Source: CAIWTU01 sp035686205
GTDB lineage: Bacteria > Desulfobacterota > Desulfuromonadia > Geobacterales > Geobacteraceae
DNA length: 64,000 nucleotides
Assembly (NCBI GenBank): GCA_035686205.1
Contig: DASRZQ010000119.1
Coordinates: 1-64,000, forward strand
Direction of reading: 5' to 3'
Shown: positions 27,195 through 35,589 of the stretch, piece after piece
Layout: every line of letters starts with the position of its first letter
Numbering within the stretch: the stretch's first letter is position 1
Notes under the pieces: generated by a model
The model's database searches: none
Told to the model about the DNA's origin: nothing
What the model saw: only the letters and a program-made list of their open reading frames with translations
Position numbers and translations under genes: made by a program

Positions 27195-27399
27195 AGCGGT
27201 AACATGGCGAAAATATGAGAAAGACGCCGAATGGAGATCTGAAATCAAAGTAAATTAAAGACCATAATGCCCAATATTTCGCCTTGCCTGCCTAAATAAT
27301 AGGCTTTGTTAAACGGTATACCAAATATATGTTGACCTGACCCGGGCGGCATAGTACATTTTCAGAATCATAGGTCCGCAAACCCATATAATTACTGCA

Positions 27400-28554
27400 A
27401 TGAAAGAAAGAACCGCCCTCATATACTCTCCGGATTTCAACCGTTTCAGCTACGGGGAATATCATCCTTTCAAGGTGCAGCGATTCAGGCTAACCTTTGA
27501 GCTCATGGAGGAGTACGGCCTTGTGGGTTTGCCCGGATCGGATGTTTTCAACTGTGAGCCGGCCGAAGACACCGATCTCCTGTCGTTCCATTCGAAGAAT
27601 TACCTTGCCAAGCTGAAGGAATTCAGCTCTTCCGACGAACCCCGCGCTGATTTCAGGTACGGCCTTGGTGACGCTGATAATCCGGTTTTCAAAGGCTTGT
27701 ATGAATGGGCATCCATGGGAGCCGGATCAACAATGAAGGCAGCTCTTCTTGTTGCCGATGAGGGATACCGGACGGTTTTCAGTCTTGCCGGCGGATGGCA
27801 CCATGCTCACAGAAGCAGGGCTTCCGGCTTTTCCTATCTGAATGATTGCGTAATAGCCATCAACAGGCTCCTGGAAAGGGGGAAACGGGTCGTTTATCTC
27901 GACATCGATGCGCATCATTGCGACGGCGTTCAGGAAGCTTTTTATGATACCGACAGGGTTCTGACTATATCCATACATGAGAGCGGCATTTATTTCTTCC
28001 CGGGAACAGGGTTCGAAAAAGAGACCGGGACTGGCAGGGGCAAGGGTTTTACGGTCAACGTGCCTCTCATGGAGCATACCGATGACGCCCTTTTCATGAA
28101 GGCATTCGACGAGGTTGCTTTTCCGCTGATAGCGGCGTATGATCCCGATATAATGGTAACTCAGATCGGCGCTGATACTTTCCGAACCGATCCCCTTACG
28201 CGACTGGAAATTACAACTCACAGTTACGCATATATAATGAAAAAGCTGAAGGCATTGAAAATACCCTGGGTCGCCGTCGGTGGAGGCGGTTACGACAATC
28301 TCAATGTGGCGCGGGCATGGACCCTGGCCTGGTCGATTATGAACGATACCGAAATTTCTCCTCGCCTGCCGGATCGTTTTGTCAGGACGATACGGAATAT
28401 GGGATACGGAAACAAGATGCTTCTGGATGCCATGCATTGGGCAGAAGAGGATGACCGGAACAGGGCTCTTGATGCCGTTGAGAAAAGCATAGCAATCATA
28501 AAAAAGAAAATATTCCCCTTCATAATCGGTGAATATGGCAAAGATCCAGGGTAA
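27400..28554 (+). CDS. Histone deacetylase / AcuC-family deacetylase
   Basis: A 384-residue zinc amidohydrolase of the arginase-deacetylase fold. The catalytic His pair is in GGWHHAHRSRASGFSYLND; zinc ligands are in YLDIDAHHCDGVQEAF and QIGADTFRTDPLT; the active Tyr is in GGGGYDNLNVARAW. Likely substrates are acetyl-lysine proteins (such as acetyl-CoA synthetase, as for AcuC) or acetylpolyamines. Overlaps the following unknown gene by 20 bases, so the two are probably coupled. Confidence 0.9.
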   Translation: MKERTALIYSPDFNRFSYGEYHPFKVQRFRLTFELMEEYGLVGLPGSDVFNCEPAEDTDLLSFHSKNYLAKLKEFSSSDEPRADFRYGLGDADNPVFKGLYEWASMGAGSTMKAALLVADEGYRTVFSLAGGWHHAHRSRASGFSYLNDCVIAINRLLERGKRVVYLDIDAHHCDGVQEAFYDTDRVLTISIHESGIYFFPGTGFEKETGTGRGKGFTVNVPLMEHTDDALFMKAFDEVAFPLIAAYDPDIMVTQIGADTFRTDPLTRLEITTHSYAYIMKKLKALKIPWVAVGGGGYDNLNVARAWTLAWSIMNDTEISPRLPDRFVRTIRNMGYGNKMLLDAMHWAEEDDRNRALDAVEKSIAIIKKKIFPFIIGEYGKDPG

Positions 28555-29389
28555 CGAACAGTTAACGGATTCGTCGGGCGCCCCTTTGCATTCGCTTCGG
28601 GACATCAACAGCCTTGACAGGGAAGAAAAGGAGGGAATATACGGCCGGATACTGCCGCCGCGGCTTTACGACATGTTTTCGATATGCCGTTCGTCCTACC
28701 GCGGGACGGACGGGGAGCGAAAAGTTCATTTTACGTCCCCGATGGGGATGGGGTTTCTGCGCATTGAAGTGAGGCTGCACCCGGCAGACCGTGACAATGT
28801 GTTATTCCTCGAAATCGCCGATACCCCTTATCGGCAGATGGAACTTGCATTCTGCGTAATAAAGAACACGGCGTCCTACAGGTATGATGTTGATGTTGAC
28901 CTGGATGGAAGATATAACTATTTTGCAACAGCAGGACGCAATATACCGGAGGAGATCAGAGCCTTTCACGCCGGGCTTTACCCCAATCAGACCCACCGCG
29001 GACTGAGGCTGTTCCCGGATTTTTTTGCCTGTTTCGAACGGTTTGTCGATTCTTTGGGGATGGATATGATATTCGGGGAGCCTTTGACTTATGATAATGC
29101 CATACGATACGAGAAATCGGGGTTTGATTACCTGACCGGCAAGCAGCTGATGATGGAGATCAATGAAGGTTTCAAGCCCGGCGGCTTTTTATATGAAAGG
29201 CTTGACGGGTCGACTCCCTTCAGGTTGAGGGGGATGGAGAAGACTGTGCGCGGCAGGAGCTGGGCCATTCATGACGGGATTCTGGACACCCCCTGGGACA
29301 ATATTCTTATTTACAAAATAGTAGGCGGAAATGCCGGCATAAACACGTTTCCCGGCAGGGAAACCGAAAACGACATTGGATACAGGTGA
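28535..29389 (+). CDS. Unknown protein overlapping the deacetylase gene
   Basis: A 284-residue protein with no family I can name; it is soluble and lacks a signal peptide. About 115-125 is rich in Asp and Tyr (YRYDVDVDLDGRYNYF). About 180-200 reads AIRYEKSGFDYLTGKQLM, which resembles the last strand-helix of GNAT acyltransferases, though no acetyl-CoA loop is evident. ATG 28535 is chosen because an earlier ATG (28529) lacks a better site. The 20-base overlap with the deacetylase suggests shared function, for instance an acylation/deacylation pair, but that is conjecture. Confidence 0.75.
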   Translation: MAKIQGNEQLTDSSGAPLHSLRDINSLDREEKEGIYGRILPPRLYDMFSICRSSYRGTDGERKVHFTSPMGMGFLRIEVRLHPADRDNVLFLEIADTPYRQMELAFCVIKNTASYRYDVDVDLDGRYNYFATAGRNIPEEIRAFHAGLYPNQTHRGLRLFPDFFACFERFVDSLGMDMIFGEPLTYDNAIRYEKSGFDYLTGKQLMMEINEGFKPGGFLYERLDGSTPFRLRGMEKTVRGRSWAIHDGILDTPWDNILIYKIVGGNAGINTFPGRETENDIGYR

Positions 29390-29397
29390 ATGCAAAT

Positions 29398-29499
29398 ATG
29401 TTTGGGTTCAGCTCCGGAGATTGGATATTTATTATTCTCATTTTTGTTACTATTATAATTTGCGTCAGTATAAGTGATATATTCAAAAAAAAGAAATAA
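29398..29499 (+). CDS. Possible 33-residue single-span membrane peptide
   Basis: ATG 29398 opens a frame encoding MFGFSSGDW, then a run of about 17 strongly hydrophobic residues (FIILIFVTIIICV), then a lysine tail DIFKKKK. This is the layout of a small inner-membrane protein. It begins 8 bases after the preceding stop; the ribosome site is poor (GGTGA). Its stop overlaps the next start (TAATG). Too short for a homology claim. Confidence 0.4.
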   Translation: MFGFSSGDWIFIILIFVTIIICVSISDIFKKKK

Positions 29500-29627
29500 T
29501 GTTATTATTTATGATTTCGGGAATACTCCCCGCTTATGCAGGCGGTGGGGCGGAATCTCCATTGCCCTTCGTTCGGATGGAAGAGCCGGACAGGTTGGAG
29601 CATGCCGGAAAGCGACATTCGCGGTAG
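29499..29627 (+). CDS. Possible 42-residue secreted peptide
   Basis: ATG 29499 overlaps the preceding TAA (TAATG). The peptide starts with a hydrophobic stretch and a signal-peptidase-like AYA (MLLFMISGILPAYA), then a hydrophilic, basic-ending tail (GKRHSR). Translational coupling to the previous ORF would explain the lack of its own ribosome site. A chance frame cannot be excluded. Confidence 0.35.
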   Translation: MLLFMISGILPAYAGGGAESPLPFVRMEEPDRLEHAGKRHSR

Positions 29628-29660
29628 GAGACCTGATATAATTTTTTAAAGGACAGGACC

Positions 29661-30530
29661 ATGTTTTTGGCTAAGGAAAACAGAAACAGCGAAGGATTTA
29701 TTTACAAGGTGCTTCACGGGCTTGCCGGTTCCATTTTTAACATGGACGAAAGTGAATCGTGCAAGAACCTGAGGGATACAAGGGCGGTTGGCATAAGAAT
29801 CGAAAAAATTAACAAATATTTCGGGGACAATCATGTCCTGAAAGATGTGAACCTGCAAATACGGCCGGGTGAAACATTTTCCATCATCGGACCTTCGGGC
29901 ACCGGGAAGAGCGTCCTGCTGAAACTGATTGTCAAACTGATCATCCCCGACAGCGGCGAAATTTATATAGACGACCAGCCCGTGTTCGGGGTGAAACAGA
30001 ATGACGGGGAAAGAGATTACCGGTACAGCATGGTTTTCCAGTCATCGGCGTTGTTCAATTCCCTTACGGTTGGGGAGAATGTTGGTCTTTGGCTGCGCGA
30101 AAAACGGATTTGCAAAGAACCCAGGATCAGGGAGATTATCCGGGAAAAACTCGCTATGGTCGGATTGGAAGGAACCGAAGAGCTGAAGACTTCCGAACTT
30201 TCGGGCGGGATGAAAAAGAGGGTTGCCATTGCCCGTTCCCTGGCCATGAATCCTGACCTGATCCTTTACGATGAGCCGACCGCCGAACTGGACCCGGTCA
30301 ATTCCGACGAGCTTGCCAATACAATTCTGAAGGTTAAAGAAACGACGAAAAACACAACGGTAATCGTTACCCATGACCTCAATTTCGCCCTCTATGTTTC
30401 CGACAGAATTGCGATGTTGCATGGCGGAAAAATAATTGAAGTCGGAACTCCCGCCGAGATCAAGTCGAGCGACAATCCGACGGTAAGGGGATTCATATAT
30501 ACCACGACCAAGGGCATCAAGGGAGAATAA
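29661..30530 (+). CDS. MlaF-like ABC transporter ATPase
   Basis: A 289-residue ATPase with Walker A GPSGTGKS (77-84), Q-loop VFQSSALFNSLTV, signature SGGMKKRVAIARS, Walker B LILYDEPT and H-loop VTHD. The SGGMKKR signature and FNSLTVGENV are typical of MlaF/Ttg2A lipid-transport ATPases. About 45 extra residues precede the ATPase domain. No MlaE permease or MlaD protein is adjacent, so its partners are elsewhere or it is an orphan. A lone receiver protein follows. Confidence 0.85.
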   Translation: MFLAKENRNSEGFIYKVLHGLAGSIFNMDESESCKNLRDTRAVGIRIEKINKYFGDNHVLKDVNLQIRPGETFSIIGPSGTGKSVLLKLIVKLIIPDSGEIYIDDQPVFGVKQNDGERDYRYSMVFQSSALFNSLTVGENVGLWLREKRICKEPRIREIIREKLAMVGLEGTEELKTSELSGGMKKRVAIARSLAMNPDLILYDEPTAELDPVNSDELANTILKVKETTKNTTVIVTHDLNFALYVSDRIAMLHGGKIIEVGTPAEIKSSDNPTVRGFIYTTTKGIKGE

Positions 30531-30587
30531 ACGGGAATCCGGATGCAGCCGGTTACGCTCGCAACGCGGCCCGTTTATGAGGTTTCG

Positions 30588-30968
30588 ATGGGAAAGATTC
30601 TAATAATAGACGACGACCAATCCTTTCTTGATTTTCTCGGCGGTTACATTGAGCGATATTATCCGCTTTTCCAGGTGCAGACGTGTACCAATCCGGTTTT
30701 GGCGCTGAAGTCCATCCAGAAGGAACTGGATCTTTTGATAGTTGATCTGGAAATGCCAAATATGGACGGCAACAAAATAATCAAGTACGCAATCGAAGTT
30801 GGCGTCAGCAAGGGGAGAATAATTCTGATTTCAAGCCATGACGCCGATTATCTGCACGATCATTTCCCCATGGGCACTTGCCTTGCGGTGTTGAACAAAT
30901 ACGAAGCCGGCCAGAAAGCCGTGCTGGACATGATCCTCACTTCATTACAGAAAAAAATCGCCGGGTGA
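30588..30968 (+). CDS. Single-domain response regulator (receiver)
   Basis: A 126-residue CheY-like receiver. Acidic pocket IIDDDQ; phospho-acceptor Asp in LIVDLEMPNMDG; Ser in ILISSHD; conserved Lys in VLNKYEAGQ. No output domain. GAGG lies 5 bases before ATG 30588; the longer frame from 30543 is less likely. It follows the MlaF-like ATPase by 57 bases. The partner kinase is unknown. Confidence 0.85.
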   Translation: MGKILIIDDDQSFLDFLGGYIERYYPLFQVQTCTNPVLALKSIQKELDLLIVDLEMPNMDGNKIIKYAIEVGVSKGRIILISSHDADYLHDHFPMGTCLAVLNKYEAGQKAVLDMILTSLQKKIAG

Positions 30969-31050
30969 CGGCTTTTTACCGTCTCCGCTTTGTGCCGTTT
31001 CCCGCTCTCGCCTGTGGTCACAATCATGTAAATGTGGTAAACAATTAACC

Positions 31051-33714
31051 ATGGACATAATTACTACCCACGTGAATGCCGACTTCGACTGTCTCGGCGC
31101 TATGGTGGCCGCCCGGAAGCTTTATACAAACGCAATCATGGTCTTTTCCGGGTCACAGGAAAAAAGTGTACGGGATTTCTTTATAAAATCGACTGGATAC
31201 GGTCTTAGCTTTACCCGTTTGAAAGACATTGACCTGGATGACATAACACGCATTATCCTTGTGGACTGCCAGCATTCGTCGAGGATCGGGAAATTTGCGG
31301 AAATAATCGGAAGGCCCGGCCTGGAAATCCATGTCTATGATCATCATCCCGAGGCCCACAGCGATATAGTGCCAAATGGCGGGCAAATCCGCGAATGCGG
31401 CTCCTCCACCACCATCATCACAAAAATCCTTATGGATAGTGGTATTACTGTTGATTCGACCGAAGCCACACTGATGATGCTCGGCATCTACGAGGATACC
31501 GGCAACCTTATTTTCCCGTCCACGACCAGCGACGACTACCTGGCCGCCGCCTGGCTTCTCGAACACGGCGCCAGCCTGAACGCCGTCGCCGATTACATCA
31601 CCCAGGAACTTACGGCGGAACAGATATCGCTCCTGAATGATCTTCTCAAGTCCCTCAAAACCACCACCTACAACGGGGTCGACATATCCGTGGCGCATGC
31701 TTCGCTGGATCATTATATCGGCGACATTGCCGTGCTCGCGCACATGATCCGCGATATGGAAAATCTTGGCGCGCTGTTCATTGTCGTAGGCATGGGTCCG
31801 CGTATATATATCGTTGCCAGGAGCCGACTCCACGAAGTGGACGTGGGAGAAATCCTGCTGGAGTTCGGAGGCGGAGGCCATCCACATGCGGCATCCGGGA
31901 CGGTGCGCGATCTGACCCTGATCCAGGTATTGGAAAAGCTCGACAGAATTCTTCAGCAAAGGGTAAACCCAAAGCGCGTCGCGCGGGATATCATGTCATC
32001 TCCGGTAAAAACCGTACCGGCCGGGATATCCATTTCCGATGCGCGGGAACTTCTCACGCGCTATAATTTGAACGCAATGCCGGTAATGGAAGGGGACAGG
32101 ATGATCGGCATCATTTCCCGGAATATCGTGGAAAAGGCCCTCTATCACGGACTTGGCGACGTCCCCGCCCGCGAATACATGCATACCGAGTTTCTCGAAG
32201 CAAACCCGGAAACACCTATCAGCGATATTCAGGAGTACATGGTTGGCGGTAACAGGCGATTCGTGCCCGTATTTGAAAGCGGATCGCTTGCCGGCGCAAT
32301 AACCAGGACTGATCTGCTCCGGTTCATGTATGCGGGACTGCATGGCAAGCCCGCGGAAATATACGACGTCGCCCGCGACCTGACGCCTGTGCGCAGGCGG
32401 AAGGTATCCGATCTGATGAACAGGCATCTTGCCGGCCGCGTTCTCGGAAAGCTTAAGGAACTGGGCGAAACGGGCGACGAACTGGACCTTGCCGTTTACG
32501 GCGTGGGCGGTTTTGTCAGAGACCTCCTGCTCGGAATAAAGAATTTCGATATAGACATAACAGTTGAAGGCGACGGAATCCTGCTCGCCGAAACCTTTGC
32601 CGCTCGGCATGATTGCAGGGTCAAAAGCCACAGGAAGTTCGGCACTGCGGTCATCATCTTTGCCGACGGCTTCAAAATCGATGTGGCCAGCACAAGACTG
32701 GAATACTATTCGTCTCCGGGCGCGCTGCCGTCCGTGGAGCGCTCATCGCTGAAAATGGACTTGTACCGGCGTGATTTTACAATCAACACCCTTGCCATTC
32801 GCCTGAACAAGGACGATTTCGGCGTCCTGATCGATTATTTCGGAGCGCAGCGCGACCTGCGGGAAAAGGTTATCAGGGTCCTTCACAACCTCTCATTTGT
32901 GGAGGACCCGACCAGGGTCTTCAGGGCGATCCGATTTGAACAGCGACTCGATTTCCGCATCGCCAAGCATACCGAAAATCTGATAAAAAATGCGGTTAAG
33001 ATGAATTTTCTCGATAAACTCGGCGGGAAAAGGCTTTTGTCGGAACTGGTCCACATACTCCGGGAAAAGGAACCGGTCAGGGCCATAGAGAGAATGGCTT
33101 CACTCGGGCTTCTACAATTTATTCACCCGGAGCTCAAACTGACGGCCGAAACGCATACGGTACTCCATGAAACCGGAAAGATAATTTCCTGGTTCGAGCT
33201 TCTCTTCCTGGACAGGAGATATGAAAAATGGGTGGTTTTTTTCCTCGCCCTGTGTGATTCATTGACTGAATCACAGTTTCACGAAACATGCAAGCGGCTT
33301 TCAGTCACCGAACATTACCGCGAAAAGCTTTTCGATATGCGGAAAAGCGGCCATGCGGCGCTGGAAACGATGCAGAGGCGAGTCGCACGCCGCGCAACCA
33401 TTCACAGAAGCGAAATTTATTACCTGCTTTTCGAGCTTTCCCCGGAGGTTCTTCTCTACATGATGGCTAAAACCGGCGATGAAGATGTTAAGAAATACGT
33501 TTCTCTATTCTTCACCCAATTGCAGAATGTCAGGAGCATGATCAGCGGCAGGGACCTCATGGAAATGGGCCTCCCTCCGGGCCCTGTTTACAAGCAGATT
33601 CTCGACCGGGTAATGAAAGCAAGACTTGACAATGAAGTGGCCAGCCGTGACGAAGAACTTGTGCTGGCACGAAAGGTAATCGGCAAGGAGCGATTGGCTC
33701 AACAAAATAAATGA
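31051..33714 (+). CDS. DHH-CBS-tRNA nucleotidyltransferase fusion
   Basis: An 887-residue multidomain protein. About 1-300 is a DHH/DHHA1 phosphoesterase (HVNADFDCLGAM; the DHH box in VYDHHPEAH; GGGGHPHAASG). About 309-430 is a CBS pair (VARDIMSSPVKTV and YMHTEF). About 480-650 is a class II poly(A) polymerase/CCA-adding head (VYGVGGFVRDLLLG, then FDIDITVEG with the catalytic Asp pair, and RRDFTINTLAI). The rest is the RNA-binding arm. This fusion is known from Geobacter-like and Aquifex-like bacteria, where such enzymes add A or CCA to tRNA ends; the DHH half may act on oligonucleotides. No clear ribosome site precedes the ATG. Confidence 0.92.
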   Translation: MDIITTHVNADFDCLGAMVAARKLYTNAIMVFSGSQEKSVRDFFIKSTGYGLSFTRLKDIDLDDITRIILVDCQHSSRIGKFAEIIGRPGLEIHVYDHHPEAHSDIVPNGGQIRECGSSTTIITKILMDSGITVDSTEATLMMLGIYEDTGNLIFPSTTSDDYLAAAWLLEHGASLNAVADYITQELTAEQISLLNDLLKSLKTTTYNGVDISVAHASLDHYIGDIAVLAHMIRDMENLGALFIVVGMGPRIYIVARSRLHEVDVGEILLEFGGGGHPHAASGTVRDLTLIQVLEKLDRILQQRVNPKRVARDIMSSPVKTVPAGISISDARELLTRYNLNAMPVMEGDRMIGIISRNIVEKALYHGLGDVPAREYMHTEFLEANPETPISDIQEYMVGGNRRFVPVFESGSLAGAITRTDLLRFMYAGLHGKPAEIYDVARDLTPVRRRKVSDLMNRHLAGRVLGKLKELGETGDELDLAVYGVGGFVRDLLLGIKNFDIDITVEGDGILLAETFAARHDCRVKSHRKFGTAVIIFADGFKIDVASTRLEYYSSPGALPSVERSSLKMDLYRRDFTINTLAIRLNKDDFGVLIDYFGAQRDLREKVIRVLHNLSFVEDPTRVFRAIRFEQRLDFRIAKHTENLIKNAVKMNFLDKLGGKRLLSELVHILREKEPVRAIERMASLGLLQFIHPELKLTAETHTVLHETGKIISWFELLFLDRRYEKWVVFFLALCDSLTESQFHETCKRLSVTEHYREKLFDMRKSGHAALETMQRRVARRATIHRSEIYYLLFELSPEVLLYMMAKTGDEDVKKYVSLFFTQLQNVRSMISGRDLMEMGLPPGPVYKQILDRVMKARLDNEVASRDEELVLARKVIGKERLAQQNK

Positions 33715-33741
33715 GATTCCAAACGGAAAGGAGACCTTTTT

Positions 33742-34230
33742 ATGCCCGTTTATGAATTTTATTGCAGCGACTGCCACACTATTTTCAACTTTCTTTCCCG
33801 GAGGGTGAATACGGAAAAACGTCCGGATTGTCCCCGGTGCGGGCGGCCCCGGCTTGAACGGCAGGTTTCCCGTTTTGCATATTCAAAGGGAAGGGAAGAA
33901 GAGCCCGTCGACGGGATGCCGGACCTGGATGAGTCCCGCTTGGAGAAAGCGATGGAAACGCTGGCGGGCGAGATGGAGGGAATCGACGAAAACGACCCCA
34001 GACAGATGGCCCGGTTCATGCGAAAATTCAAGGATGCCACGGGAATGGACCTCGGTTCCGGAATGGAAGAGGCTATCAGCCGTCTTGAAGCGGGAGAAGA
34101 CCCTGAAAGAATAGAGGAGGAAATGGGCGATCTTTTTGATGCGGAGAACCCTTTTGCCGCCGGCGGAGTCAAGGGACTGAAAAGGAAATTTACCCCGCCC
34201 GCCCATGACGACAAGCTTTACACGCTATAA
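33742..34230 (+). CDS. FmdB-family zinc ribbon protein
   Basis: A 162-residue protein starting MPVYEFYCSDCHTIF. The four cysteines (two CxxC pairs, the second in RPDCPRCGR) form the FmdB/CxxC regulatory zinc ribbon. The remaining 110 residues are acidic helix. AAAGGAG precedes the ATG. Function of the family is not settled; a regulator or small metal-binding protein is likely. It follows the nucleotidyltransferase fusion by 27 bases, probably co-transcribed. Confidence 0.85.
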   Translation: MPVYEFYCSDCHTIFNFLSRRVNTEKRPDCPRCGRPRLERQVSRFAYSKGREEEPVDGMPDLDESRLEKAMETLAGEMEGIDENDPRQMARFMRKFKDATGMDLGSGMEEAISRLEAGEDPERIEEEMGDLFDAENPFAAGGVKGLKRKFTPPAHDDKLYTL

Positions 34231-34310
34231 AATGCTCCTGAATTATCTGCGACAATTGACACACGCAGTCCATTTTTCACGAATGTTATACCAAGTTGCA
34301 TTCAATTTAT

Positions 34311-34381
34311 TGTCATTTCGAGCTCCAGCGAGAAATCTTGAACTCGTTTATCAAAGATGTCTCTCTTCGTTCGACATGACA
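34311..34381. repeat. Imperfect palindromic intergenic repeat
   Basis: TGTCATTTCGAGC then GAGAAATCTT on the left is mirrored by AAGATGTCTCTC then GTTCGACATGACA on the right. Palindromes of this TGTCATTTCGA type, with AGATTTCTC-like inner parts, are scattered as non-autonomous repeats in many bacterial genomes. It fills most of the gap between the FmdB gene and the small membrane protein gene. Confidence 0.6.
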
Positions 34382-34436
34382 TGTTTTGAAATTGTTTGAG
34401 CAAGATGGTATTAGAGTAAAAGTTGAAGGGGAGCCC

Positions 34437-34745
34437 ATGAAGCCGTATCTTCTGCTGATTTTTATTTTGAACATTGTACTCGGTCTCTGCGATGCTTCCC
34501 TGGGGTACCATCTGGCGCCTCTCCTGGGCCGGAGAAATGCAGAAGACGAAGAAGAAGCGGAAAGAACAACGAGCGCCATGCAAAAACTTCTTTCAGTCGT
34601 CGTAGCGGTTTACGTTTTCCTTGACTGCCTTGCCTATTTCCGGGGAAGCCTGGTTTTCATCCTGGTCGTTACCGGAATAATTGTTCTGGATATGATCGGC
34701 CAGATGGTGGTCCGCCATAAGCTCCGTTCCGCTTTTCACGACTGA
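34437..34745 (+). CDS. Small membrane protein, unknown
   Basis: A 102-residue protein with three hydrophobic segments: about 3-27 (YLLLIFILNIVLGLCDASLG), 48-64 (LLSVVVAVYVFLDCLAYF) and 69-90 (SLVFILVVTGIIVLDMIG). A charged loop (EDEEEAER) lies between the first two. ATG 34437 follows AAGGGGAG; an upstream in-frame ATG (34386) lies inside the repeat-rich gap. No family recognised. Confidence 0.7.
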   Translation: MKPYLLLIFILNIVLGLCDASLGYHLAPLLGRRNAEDEEEAERTTSAMQKLLSVVVAVYVFLDCLAYFRGSLVFILVVTGIIVLDMIGQMVVRHKLRSAFHD

Positions 34746-34836
34746 AGAGCTACATGCGGAAACCCGTTAACATCGGCTGGCGGCAAAATCGCCGTTAATT
34801 CTTCTGGTCTTTGTTGATACAGGAAGAAAGACAATA

Positions 34837-35589
34837 ATGGAAAAGCAATTTAACAGGCAATATCGTGTAAGGTATTACGAATCCGACTTTCGGGGGAGCC
34901 TGCGCCCGGTAACGATGCTTGATTATCTGCAGGATGCCGCATCCGGAGATTCCGTGAGAACGGGATCCTCCGTAATGGACCTGCGGGAAAGAAACATGAC
35001 ATGGGTTCTTTCCCGCTACCACGTAAAATTCCTAGGATATCCCGGGCTTGGTGAAACGCTCAACGTACGCACATGGCGATCCGGCATCGATGGCCTGTTC
35101 GCCCTGCGGGAGTTCCAGGTTACTGGCGAAACCGGTAACCTGCTTGCTCTGGCCACCAGTTCGTGGGCTATCGTAAAAATGGACACAAAACGCCCTGTAA
35201 GGATAGAGAACGTTTTTCCGGATTTGTCCATCGTTGAACAAAGGGCGCTGGATGACAATTTCAAAACACTTTCAAAACCGGACAAATGTGATATCGAAAA
35301 GTCTTTTCCTGTCCGGATCGCGGATCTTGACGTGAACCGGCACGTCAACAACACCGTTTACGCGGGATGGGCGCTTGAAACAGTTCCCGATGACATCCTG
35401 CTCAATTACGGACTGGCGGAAATCGAGATATCATTTAGGGCCGAGGCGTTTTATGGTGATACGGTAACGGTGCGAACGGGGGGTTCGGATAAGGGGATTA
35501 CAGGAACTTTTCTGCATCAGTTGGTCAATGAAGAGGACGGCAGGGAATTAACCAGGCTGAAAACCTCGTGGGAGCGGGTTGACAAATAA
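34837..35589 (+). CDS. Acyl-ACP thioesterase
   Basis: A 250-residue double hot-dog protein of the FatA/PF01643 type that releases fatty acids from acyl carrier protein. The first hot-dog domain has RYYESDFRGSLRPVTMLDYLQDAA. The second has the catalytic block DLDVNRHVNNTVYAGWALE, with the family's Asn/His. No AGGAGG-type site is visible beyond AGGAAG at about 34823. The stop directly abuts the start of the aminomutase-like gene, so the two share an mRNA, although no functional link is obvious. Confidence 0.88.
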   Translation: MEKQFNRQYRVRYYESDFRGSLRPVTMLDYLQDAASGDSVRTGSSVMDLRERNMTWVLSRYHVKFLGYPGLGETLNVRTWRSGIDGLFALREFQVTGETGNLLALATSSWAIVKMDTKRPVRIENVFPDLSIVEQRALDDNFKTLSKPDKCDIEKSFPVRIADLDVNRHVNNTVYAGWALETVPDDILLNYGLAEIEISFRAEAFYGDTVTVRTGGSDKGITGTFLHQLVNEEDGRELTRLKTSWERVDK

